The translations under genes were made by a program, and so were the position numbers. 32,422 nt of DNA, taken from an uncultured Lachnospiraceae bacterium (GTDB lineage Bacteria > Bacillota > Clostridia > Lachnospirales > Lachnospiraceae). The notes under the pieces are model-generated. The model saw nothing but the letters and a program-made list of their open reading frames with translations, searched no databases and was not told the origin of the DNA. The DNA lies in NCBI GenBank assembly GCA_910585075.1, contig CAJUED010000044.1, positions 1 through 32,422 of the forward strand. The letters are read 5' to 3'. Positions 14,703-22,219 of the stretch are shown one piece after another; within the stretch, counting starts at the first letter, position 1, and every line of letters begins with the position of its first letter.

Positions 14703-15536
14703 TTAGCCTTTCATTCCGGTAATTGCAATACCCTGAATAATCTGCTTTTGGAAAAACAGATACACCACCAATACCGGCACAATTGAAATTACAGTCCCAG
14801 CCATTAACAGGGGATAATCTGTCGCATAGGTTCCCTTAAAAAAGTTCAGCATCAGAGGAACCGTAAATGTATCTGTTTTGTTTAAAAAGATCAAAGGATA
14901 CAGGAAATTATTCCATTGTCCCAGAAATACGAAGATACCAAAAGCTGCCAGTGACGGCTTTACCAGCGGCAGTATAACCCGGAAAAATATCTGCGGCACA
15001 GTAGCTCCGTCGATTGTCGCCGCTTCTTCCAAATCTCCCGGAAGGGACGCAATGAACTGCCGCATCAAAAATACGCCAAAAGCATTAAAAAGCGCCGCAG
15101 GTAAAATCAGTGACATATGTGTTCCCAAAAGCCCCAGATTTTTCATAATAATGAAAAGAGGAATCATCGTAACCTGTGAGGGCACCATCATTGTAGCCAA
15201 AAACAGGATAAACATAAAGTTATGTCCATGAAATTTCAGTTTTGCAAAGGCATATCCGGCCATGGACGCCGTAAGCAGCTGAATGACAACCACCACAGAT
15301 GCAATGTAAAAACTGTTAAAATAAGCCCGGCCAAAAGGGAGTGCCTGAAGGGATTCAGGATAATTCTCCCAAACAATAGGGTCCGGCCAAATAGTGGGTG
15401 GTACGGAAAAAGTCTGTCCCATGGTTTTCAATGAACTTAATATTGTCCAGATAAACGGAATCACCATGCTTATAGCGCCAATACTCAATATAACATAAAC
15501 AAAAATATCAAATGGTTTTATTTTTTTACTCATCAT
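14703..15536 (-). CDS. CUT1 sugar ABC transporter permease (MalG/MsmG type)
   Basis: Second inner-membrane permease of a carbohydrate uptake transporter. It has six membrane helices and the EAA loop that docks on the shared ATPase, EEAATIDGATVPQIFFRVILPLVKPS near residues 190-215 (EAA---G---------I-LP pattern intact). 277 residues is normal, and the C-terminus KQIIQGIAITGMKG is the usual MalG-family ending. It overlaps the upstream permease gene by 11 bases, so the two are co-translated. As in many CUT1 loci, no ATPase gene is present here, so a shared MsmK-like ATPase elsewhere is expected. Beside an alpha-galactosidase, raffinose/melibiose-type sugars are the likely cargo. Confidence 0.93.
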   Translation of the reverse strand: MMSKKIKPFDIFVYVILSIGAISMVIPFIWTILSSLKTMGQTFSVPPTIWPDPIVWENYPESLQALPFGRAYFNSFYIASVVVVIQLLTASMAGYAFAKLKFHGHNFMFILFLATMMVPSQVTMIPLFIIMKNLGLLGTHMSLILPAALFNAFGVFLMRQFIASLPGDLEEAATIDGATVPQIFFRVILPLVKPSLAAFGIFVFLGQWNNFLYPLIFLNKTDTFTVPLMLNFFKGTYATDYPLLMAGTVISIVPVLVVYLFFQKQIIQGIAITGMKG

Positions 15537-16398
15537 AGTTCACCCACCTTTTCGATCCATACATCTGTATCAAAGTAATAATCAAGATAATGATAAACAG
15601 AATAACAGAAGATGCACAGGCCTGCCCCATTTTGAAATCAACAAATGCATTTTGGTAAATATGATACACAAATGTATAACTGGCCTTTACCGGTCCGCCG
15701 CTTGTCATGACAAAAGCCTGGTCAAATACCTGGAAGGAGCTAATCATTGTCATGATCAATACGAAAAAGAGGGTTGGGGACAGCATAGGAATTGTAATCC
15801 TTTTAAAAATCTGCCACTTACCTGCCCCGTCAATTTTGGCAGCCTCGTAATAACTTTCAGGAATATTTTGAAGCCCTGCTAACAAAAGAACCATATTATA
15901 ACCCACATTCCACCATACGGATACAAGCACGATTGAAGGAAGAACCCATTTCGTATCCGTCAGCCATTTAGGCCCCGCTATACCAATTGCCGCCAGTACC
16001 GTATTAAGAAGTCCAAAATCTCCATTCAGGATCCATGTCCAGATAACACCTACTGATACGGAACCCGTTACAACCGGCATAAAATAAAATAGACGATACA
16101 AGGTTTTCCCTTTAATCTTTTGCACGGCAAGGGCCAAAGCCAGTGCAAGTATCAAATCAAGAGGAATAAACATAATTGAGTAAATCACCGTGTTTAATAA
16201 AGATTTTTTAAAATCTTCATTAGCGAATTGGCGAATATAATTGGAAAGACCTACAAACTTCATGGTCGGTGCAATACCGTCCCACTCATTAAAGCTGATT
16301 CCAAAGCTCATAACCAATGGAATCAGAGCAAAGATAATCAGACCTATCAGCTGAGGAGCTACAAATACCCATCCCCACATTTTTCGTCTTTTTAGCAT
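15526..16398 (-). CDS. CUT1 sugar ABC transporter permease (MalF/MsmF type)
   Basis: First permease of the alpha-galactoside-type transporter. Six predicted helices are present, starting with GWVFVAPQLIGLIIFALIP, and the EAA motif reads YYEAAKIDGAGKWQIFKRITIPMLSP. 290 residues is the family norm. The start at 16398 (MLKRRKMWGW) is preferred because GGAGGG lies just before it; ten further upstream codons lack such a site. It is preceded by a 125-base gap with a hairpin that separates it from the binding-protein gene and overlaps the second permease. Confidence 0.93.
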   Translation of the reverse strand: MLKRRKMWGWVFVAPQLIGLIIFALIPLVMSFGISFNEWDGIAPTMKFVGLSNYIRQFANEDFKKSLLNTVIYSIMFIPLDLILALALALAVQKIKGKTLYRLFYFMPVVTGSVSVGVIWTWILNGDFGLLNTVLAAIGIAGPKWLTDTKWVLPSIVLVSVWWNVGYNMVLLLAGLQNIPESYYEAAKIDGAGKWQIFKRITIPMLSPTLFFVLIMTMISSFQVFDQAFVMTSGGPVKASYTFVYHIYQNAFVDFKMGQACASSVILFIIILIITLIQMYGSKRWVNYDE

Positions 16399-16519
16399 TT
16401 TTCCCTCCATTCTGAAGTACTTTATCATAAACCCACTTATAACACAAAACGCTGTCGCACTTCACGGGCCGGCTTATTGAATCAAACACTGCCACGCATC
16501 ATGAGACAGCTTATAAAAA

Positions 16520-16546
16520 GGAAGGCAGCTTCTGCAACTGCCTTCC
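16520..16546 (-). terminator. Attenuating hairpin between binding-protein and permease genes
   Basis: A 9-bp perfect stem (GGAAGGCAG / CTGCCTTCC) with a 9-base loop. On the minus strand it is followed by TTTTTAT. It lies just after the binding-protein stop codon and would let that mRNA accumulate above the permease part, as is common in ABC import operons. Confidence 0.75.
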
Positions 16547-16553
16547 CGCAGTT

Positions 16554-17939
16554 TTATTGATTTTCCGCAACAACTTCCGCTGCCTTCGCTTCCACCTTTT
16601 CTATCACCTCGTCAGGGTCGGCGCCATTTACATACGCCTCCTCAAAGACTGACTTGGTTGCATCTGCAAATCCTGCAAACATAGTATCTTTTGCCACATC
16701 AGTTCCGCTTGCCCATCCGGTTGCACGTACTTTAAGTATATGATCTAAATGTGCCGGAACTTCTGACTCAATCAACATATCATCTAATGTTTTTACAGAA
16801 GGCACTGAGGTTCCAACTCCTGTAATTCTTGCAGCCTGCCCAGGTGTTCCACAGTAGTAAGTTAAGAACTGCATTGCTTCCTCTAAATGTTCTGACTTAG
16901 CATTGACGCAGAGGAAACCAAGGCAAATCTGCGCCGGTGAATACTGCTCGCCGCTCTTTGACGGATAAGGGATATAGTCAAAATCAATTCCTTCATCATG
17001 GAATGTTTTGGTAAGCCACCTGCCTGCTGCAATAAATCCGGCCTGCTTGGACATAAACATCGCATCTTCTCCCTGCCCATCTGGCAGCGTTCCGCCATAA
17101 ACGAATCTTCCATCCTGGATCCTGTCACAAACATAGTGGAAAGCTTCACGCGCTTTATCATCAAATTTGTAAGTATCGCCATCCCATACGGAACCGCCAT
17201 TTCCAAATACCCAGTTATAAAGTCTGATATTGTCACCGCCCTGGACCATACCATACTTGCCGTTTTCCTTCAGTGTGGTACAGATTTCATCAAATTTATC
17301 CCAGCTCCATTCTCCATTTGCAAAAAGCTCCTGAGGATCTTCTATATTAAGTTCCTCAAACATAGCAGGAGAATAATAGAGCACCATAGGATTACAGTCA
17401 ACGGATAATCCCCAGATACCGTCTTCTGTCCTGGTTGCATTTAATACCGTCTCGTCAAAATCTTCTATTTTCGCATAGGAACTTTCAGTAGCCATGAAAT
17501 CTTCTAAGTTAGCAATTGTTCCATTTTTAATGAGCTGGTTAATAATCGTATCTTCCACGAAAATTACATCCGCAGCAGTTCCACCTGCCAGCTGTGTAAT
17601 AAGAGATTGGTTGTATCCATCACTGGGTGACGCTTCAAATGTAACGTGAACTCCACTTTGCGCTTCATTAAAAGCATCTACAGCCTGCTGGTAAACTTTA
17701 ATCTCATCAGCATTTCCTCTGGCAGTATATACAATCTCAACTACTTCCCCAGATGTTGAATTTCCTTCTTCTGCCGGAGCATTATCAGCCTCTGCTGTTG
17801 AAGTATCAGTATTTTCCGTACCGGCACCAGATTTAGATTCATTAGACTCAGCAGCTGTTGAGCCTGCATTTGAGCCGCATGCCGTCATCAGCATAGTTAC
17901 GGTCAATACACTTGCTGCAATAATATTCCTCTTTTTCAT
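16554..17939 (-). CDS. CUT1 sugar ABC transporter substrate-binding lipoprotein
   Basis: Extracellular solute-binding protein, family 1. A signal peptide with lipobox LMTAC (Cys21) is followed by a low-complexity Ser/Glu/Asn tether to about residue 65, then the two-lobed fold beginning VEIVYTARGNADEIKVYQQAVDAFN. The segment GGTAADVIFVEDTIINQLIKNG and the later YYCGTPGQAARITGVGTSVPS are typical of MsmE-like proteins. 461 residues is slightly long because of the tether. AAGGAG precedes the ATG. It is first in the operon, expressed from the promoter at 18009-18037 and diverging from the alpha-galactosidase. Confidence 0.93.
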   Translation of the reverse strand: MKKRNIIAASVLTVTMLMTACGSNAGSTAAESNESKSGAGTENTDTSTAEADNAPAEEGNSTSGEVVEIVYTARGNADEIKVYQQAVDAFNEAQSGVHVTFEASPSDGYNQSLITQLAGGTAADVIFVEDTIINQLIKNGTIANLEDFMATESSYAKIEDFDETVLNATRTEDGIWGLSVDCNPMVLYYSPAMFEELNIEDPQELFANGEWSWDKFDEICTTLKENGKYGMVQGGDNIRLYNWVFGNGGSVWDGDTYKFDDKAREAFHYVCDRIQDGRFVYGGTLPDGQGEDAMFMSKQAGFIAAGRWLTKTFHDEGIDFDYIPYPSKSGEQYSPAQICLGFLCVNAKSEHLEEAMQFLTYYCGTPGQAARITGVGTSVPSVKTLDDMLIESEVPAHLDHILKVRATGWASGTDVAKDTMFAGFADATKSVFEEAYVNGADPDEVIEKVEAKAAEVVAENQ

Positions 17940-18181
17940 ACTCTCTCCTTCTTTGTTTAGTAAAATTAGTTATTAGTTTACTTTAATCAGCTGATATTTA
18001 GTAACATCATAGTAACATGCTGTATATACTATGTCAACAATTATTTATAATTAATTTAGAATTATTTTGTAATTATTTCTATAAAATTTGTTAATCATGT
18101 TGATTTTTTTTTACTTACATAGTAAACTTTTAAATAAATACGCTTATATTTTACTAAACTCTATGAAAGGAAACTATATTA
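17940..18181. promoter_or_regulatory. Divergent control region of the alpha-galactoside locus
   Basis: Between oppositely oriented start codons. It contains the minus-strand promoter at 18009-18037 and several AGTAAA/TTTACT elements: AGTAAA-N12-TTTACT (17959-17982), direct repeats AGTAACAT 11 bases apart (18000-18018), CATAGTA-N12-TACTATG (18008-18033, over the promoter), and TTTACT-N5-AGTAAA (18110-18126). The 11-mer TTTAGTAAAAT occurs at 17956-17966 and inverted at 18148-18158, close to each start codon. The LacI regulator downstream is the likely binder. The classical LacI central CG is not present, so this is inference. Confidence 0.55.
18009..18037 (-). promoter_or_regulatory. Sigma-A-type promoter for the binding-protein operon
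   Basis: Minus strand TTGACA (18032-18037), exactly 17 bases, then TACTAT (18009-18014). The start codon is about 70 bases downstream. The CATAGTA/TACTATG dyad covers both hexamers, so a bound repressor would block polymerase. Confidence 0.75.
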
Positions 18182-19981
18182 ATGAAAAAAAAATGTGATG
18201 TAGAAATTTCAAATCAAAATAATCTCCTGAAAATAATTTCTGAACAAAAGATTCAAATTGATCAGGAAATTGAAGAATATCATTATGAAGTGACTTCTGC
18301 ACCGGAGGTACATGCCGAATTAATTCGTAGCAGTCTGCCGCCTTTGAAAGATAAACCTTTTGTCAAACTTCATATTGCCTGTAGCATTTTGGGTATTGTA
18401 GGAATGTGGAAACCGGATTCGGGATTTCAAAAAGCACTGTATGGCGACTGGTCATATGAATTTCAAACCAACATCAGTCATTCCGCTCCAACACTTTGCT
18501 TTTTTGACAGCCAGGATAAAAACCGTTTTACAATTTCTATCAGTGAATTGAGCAAAGATGTTCATTTCACCACAGGTGTACATGAAGAAACCGCAGAAAT
18601 TTATACGGATATTATCATTTATCTGGCAGATTTTTCTTTACCCTATCATTTTTGCTGCCGGGTAGACAGACGCCCCTTACGCTTCGATCAGGTCTTGCCG
18701 GAAACCGCTTCCTGGTGGAATTCACTTTTACAGGAAACATTTATGCCCGTTTCCGAAGAAGCAACATACCCCATGTATTCTACCTGGTACTCCTATCATC
18801 AGGATTTGGATGCGCAAAAATTATTGCACGAATGTAAAATAGCAGCAAAAATGGGTATGCGTTCTATCATAGTAGATGATGGCTGGCAGACCCTTGACAA
18901 CCAGCGTGGCTATGGGTATTGTGGCGACTGGGCCAATGAACCTTCTAAATTTAAGGATTTTCGGGAATTTGTGGATAGAGTGCACGATTTGGGTATGAAA
19001 TGTCTTTTATGGTACAGTGTCCCTTTTATTGGAATGTTTTCACATAAATGGGAAGAATTTAAGGACCTTTGCCTTCATTATGACGCTTCCCTCCAGGCTG
19101 GTGTACTTGATCCCAGATATCCACAGGTAAGAGAGTATTTAATTTCCGTTTACAAAGAAGCTCTGCTTGCCTGGGATTTAGATGGCTTTAAGCTGGATTT
19201 TATTGACTCTTTCCGGGATTACAATGACACACCGGCTCCTTCTAAAGGAATGGATTATTCTGAAATATCACAGGCAGTTCATCGTCTTATGATAGATATC
19301 CGATGTACACTGACAGAAATAAAACAAAATCTTATGATAGAATTTCGTCAAAATTATATAGGGCCCCAGATAAAGTGTTACGGAAACATCTTCCGGGTGG
19401 CTGATTGCCCATTGTCAGGCATCACAAACCGTGTTGGAATTACGGATCTAAAACTTCTCAGTGGTTCCTGCGCCGTCCACTCCGATATGCTCCTGTGGCA
19501 TACACAGGAAGCGCCTGAGGACGTTGCCATTCAAATCATTAACTGTATTTTTTCTACCATACAGATATCCGTACGGCTGGATTCCTTAAGCCCACAGCAG
19601 CAACAGGTTCTGGAGCATTATATAAACTTTTCCATAAAATACAGGGAAATACTTCTAAAAGGCGATTTCACAGCAAAATCTCCCTTAGGACTTTATCCGG
19701 CACTGCTATCTACAGCAAAAGACGTAAAAATATGCGCTGTTTACGAAGAACACTATTGTATTGATTTTTCAGACAGTTATGACTCACGGGAATTATGGAT
19801 ATTGAATGGAACCCACAGCAATATACATCACGTAATCCTTCCCGACAAGGTCCCTTACTCAGTCATACAAAAAGACTGCACAGGAAAAACTATTTCAGAA
19901 ACAAACTTGAAAACGTCCGGTAAACAAGTACTCCTTCTGCCCTCATTTCCGGGAGGAAGCCTTTGTTTTCTAAAGCAATAA
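18182..19981 (+). CDS. GH36 family alpha-galactosidase
   Basis: Retaining alpha-galactosidase expected to remove terminal alpha-1,6-galactose from melibiose or raffinose-type sugars in the cytoplasm (no signal peptide). The GH36/GH-D barrel is clear: VDDGWQ at residues 231-236, then DLDGFKLDF with the nucleophile Asp339, and FRVADCP with the acid/base Asp408. MYSTWYSYHQDL opens the barrel. 599 residues is shorter than the roughly 720-750 of classical GH36 enzymes, the N-terminal beta-sandwich being reduced and the C-terminal domain small, so it belongs to a compact subgroup whose preferred substrate may differ. AAAGGA lies about ten bases before the ATG. It diverges from the sugar importer and is followed by the LacI gene. 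Confidence 0.9.
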   Translation: MKKKCDVEISNQNNLLKIISEQKIQIDQEIEEYHYEVTSAPEVHAELIRSSLPPLKDKPFVKLHIACSILGIVGMWKPDSGFQKALYGDWSYEFQTNISHSAPTLCFFDSQDKNRFTISISELSKDVHFTTGVHEETAEIYTDIIIYLADFSLPYHFCCRVDRRPLRFDQVLPETASWWNSLLQETFMPVSEEATYPMYSTWYSYHQDLDAQKLLHECKIAAKMGMRSIIVDDGWQTLDNQRGYGYCGDWANEPSKFKDFREFVDRVHDLGMKCLLWYSVPFIGMFSHKWEEFKDLCLHYDASLQAGVLDPRYPQVREYLISVYKEALLAWDLDGFKLDFIDSFRDYNDTPAPSKGMDYSEISQAVHRLMIDIRCTLTEIKQNLMIEFRQNYIGPQIKCYGNIFRVADCPLSGITNRVGITDLKLLSGSCAVHSDMLLWHTQEAPEDVAIQIINCIFSTIQISVRLDSLSPQQQQVLEHYINFSIKYREILLKGDFTAKSPLGLYPALLSTAKDVKICAVYEEHYCIDFSDSYDSRELWILNGTHSNIHHVILPDKVPYSVIQKDCTGKTISETNLKTSGKQVLLLPSFPGGSLCFLKQ

Positions 19982-20002
19982 ATATTATTACGTACCTTTT
20001 TC

Positions 20003-20032
20003 TTGAAGTCCGTCTTTATTGTATGCTACACT
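20003..20032 (+). promoter_or_regulatory. Possible promoter of the LacI gene
   Basis: TTGAAG (20003-20008), 18 bases, TACACT (20027-20032), 35 bases before the ATG. Two mismatches in each hexamer; read-through from the alpha-galactosidase gene is equally possible. Confidence 0.35.
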
Positions 20033-20066
20033 GGAAATATGAATGAGATGAAAGGCTAAAAATCAT

Positions 20067-21131
20067 ATGACAACATTAAACGATATTGCGGCAGCTTGCA
20101 ATGTTTCCAGAACTACGGTATCAAGAGTACTCAGCCAGGATCCTGAATTTTCCGTTTCAGATCAGACACGTGAGCTGGTTCTTGCTACAGCCAAAGCCAT
20201 GAATTATGATATGAATCAAAAAAGACGTACTCCGGGCCCCAAAGAGGCAAAGGATTCTTCAAACCAACGGGATGCTTCTGCTTTAAAGGTCGGTATTTTA
20301 AATTGTGAACTTAAACTATTTGGGACAGCAACCAATGATTATTATAATACCATTTTTTCAGGTTTTATGTCCGGCCTGAGAGATATGAATCTGATTCCCA
20401 GCATGGAGTTTCGCTATATTTTAAAGGAATCTTACGAAGAATTAAGTGGACTTGATGCATTGATCATTCTGGGAAAACTGAGGCTTAACCCATATCATCC
20501 TCTGGTCCACAAAATCAAATACAAAATGATCCTGGATTATACTGCTCCGGATTATCAGTTTGACTCCATCCTTCCGGATTTTGATCAGGTAATTCAAATG
20601 GCTATCCAATATTTTCATTCTAACGGCCATCGGGATATAGGTTACATCGGCAGTCTTGACCGCATTTTACAGTTTTCATTTAGTAATAAAGAAGAAAAAT
20701 TGGATTCCAGGCATTTAGCATTTCAAAATTATTGCCTGCAGAATGGAATCGACCCTAAAAACCGCATTTGGCTCGCGGATTCCTTTGCGCCCGAGGATGG
20801 CTATGCTATCACAAACCGTCTTATAACCGAAAAGAAATTGCCGCCAGCTTTATTGTACGGATCAGATGGATTAGCTATGGGCGCTTATAAGGCTTTTCAG
20901 GAACACGATATAAAAATCGGCGAAGACGTTTCCATTGTAGGGATTGATAGTATGCCTTTTTCCGGTTTTCTTAATCCACCACTTACCACCATTGCCCTAA
21001 ACCCGCAATTACTTGGCCGCGCTGCGGCCTATGCGCTGGTTTCGCAATTTGAGCAGCACAGGGATTATCCTCTGACAATCCATCCTCCCCTGAAAATGGT
21101 AGTGCGCAACAGTTGCAAGAAACTTTTATAA
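20067..21131 (+). CDS. LacI-family transcriptional regulator
   Basis: Local regulator of the sugar locus. The N-terminal LacI helix-turn-helix with hinge is clear: TLNDIAAACNVSRTTVSRVLSQ, residues 3-24, then ELVLATAKAMNYD. The periplasmic-binding-protein-like sensor domain follows, with FHSNGHRDIGYIGS, PALLYGSDGLAMGAYKAFQEHDIKIGEDVSIVGIDSMPFSGFLNPPLTTI. 354 residues is slightly long because of a linker (RTPGPKEAKDSSNQRD). It lies 85 bases after the alpha-galactosidase and converges with rsmI across a hairpin. It probably represses both divergent arms and responds to an alpha-galactoside or galactose, but the effector is not evident from the sequence. Confidence 0.92.
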   Translation: MTTLNDIAAACNVSRTTVSRVLSQDPEFSVSDQTRELVLATAKAMNYDMNQKRRTPGPKEAKDSSNQRDASALKVGILNCELKLFGTATNDYYNTIFSGFMSGLRDMNLIPSMEFRYILKESYEELSGLDALIILGKLRLNPYHPLVHKIKYKMILDYTAPDYQFDSILPDFDQVIQMAIQYFHSNGHRDIGYIGSLDRILQFSFSNKEEKLDSRHLAFQNYCLQNGIDPKNRIWLADSFAPEDGYAITNRLITEKKLPPALLYGSDGLAMGAYKAFQEHDIKIGEDVSIVGIDSMPFSGFLNPPLTTIALNPQLLGRAAAYALVSQFEQHRDYPLTIHPPLKMVVRNSCKKLL

Positions 21132-21195
21132 TCATAATATGGATTCTTCATTCCCAGATATCATCGCTTAATTTATTTATATATTGAAATAGACA

Positions 21196-21234
21196 AAGCC
21201 AGCAATTCCGCCGCTTACTCCGGATTGCTGGCTT
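21196..21234. terminator. Bidirectional terminator between lacI-type gene and rsmI
   Basis: An 11-bp stem (AAGCCAGCAAT / ATTGCTGGCTT) extended by partial CCG pairing. It lies between convergent genes. The T runs on both sides are weak, so efficiency is uncertain. Confidence 0.6.
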
Positions 21235-21239
21235 AAAAG

Positions 21240-22079
21240 CTATGACAACAATAATTGATACACCTCCCGCTTGCTTAACCCCCGGTCGGCCGCTACTCTT
21301 TTCATAGCCTCTTTTCTTTCTATTCCCTGACTTTCATACAGCTGCATATGTTCTTTGATAGAAATTTCCTCCCACTTTGCCTGCTCATCCAGCTTCAATC
21401 TGCCGCGGTCAAGTCCCTCTATCACTAATACATATTCCCCTCTCGGCTCCTCATTTTCATAATAAGCCACTGCCTGCTCAAAGGTTGTGGGAAAAACTGT
21501 CTCAAAACGTTTTGTAAGTTCTCTGCATAGCGTAATGCGCCGTTCCCCTAATACTTCATATAATTCCCCAAGTGTTTTTCTTAAATGATGGGGCGCCTCA
21601 TATAAGATAATTGTCCGCGTCTCCCTCTCCAGTTCCTTAAGCACAAACTTTCTTTCCTTTTTTTCAGCAGGCAAAAAGCCTTCAAAACAAAATCTTCTGG
21701 TTGATATCCCTGAAAGAGTAAGCGCCGTTATCAGTGCACAGCATCCGGGAAGCGAAGTAACCGGAATCCCCGCCATTAAACACTTCTCCACCAAAACCTC
21801 ACCCGGGTCAGATATGGCCGGTGTACCTGCATCCGTAATCAGCGCAATATTTTTTCCTGACATAAGCCAGGATACAATCTGTTCCGCTTTCTCAACCTTA
21901 TTGTACTCATGATAACTGGTCATAGGTGTCTTAATTTCAAAATGATTCAGCAGCTTGATACTGTTTCGCGTATCCTCCGCTGCAATCACATCTACCTCTT
22001 TCAGTGTATCCAGCACACGAAAGCTTATGTCATTTAAATTACCTATAGGTGTAGCGCACAAATACAATGTTCCTGTCAC
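21240..22079 (-). CDS. rsmI: 16S rRNA (cytidine1402-2'-O)-methyltransferase
   Basis: Methylates the ribose of C1402 in the decoding centre of 16S rRNA using SAM. It is a textbook RsmI: GTLYLCATPIGNLNDISFRVLDTLKEVD at the N-terminus, AAEDTRNS, ITDAGTPAISDPG near residues 80-92, and LPGCCALITALTLSG. 279 residues is normal. The start is a GTG with GGAGGG eight to ten bases before it. It is the last gene of the conserved minus-strand block, corresponding to yabC of Bacillus. The gene between trmN6 and rsmI here encodes a DUF4015 protein instead of the YazA found in Bacillus. Confidence 0.96.
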   Translation of the reverse strand: MTGTLYLCATPIGNLNDISFRVLDTLKEVDVIAAEDTRNSIKLLNHFEIKTPMTSYHEYNKVEKAEQIVSWLMSGKNIALITDAGTPAISDPGEVLVEKCLMAGIPVTSLPGCCALITALTLSGISTRRFCFEGFLPAEKKERKFVLKELERETRTIILYEAPHHLRKTLGELYEVLGERRITLCRELTKRFETVFPTTFEQAVAYYENEEPRGEYVLVIEGLDRGRLKLDEQAKWEEISIKEHMQLYESQGIERKEAMKRVAADRGLSKREVYQLLLS

Positions 22080-22219
22080 TTTTACCCTCCATACTGCCGC
22101 CAGTATTCCTTTTTTATATCATCTACTCTCGCAAAATACGTAGTTTATTCGCATCTTTGAGCATGAATAGTGTTCTGTTTCTTCATTAACAATGCAATTC
22201 CTGCCAAGCCTCTCGAGTC

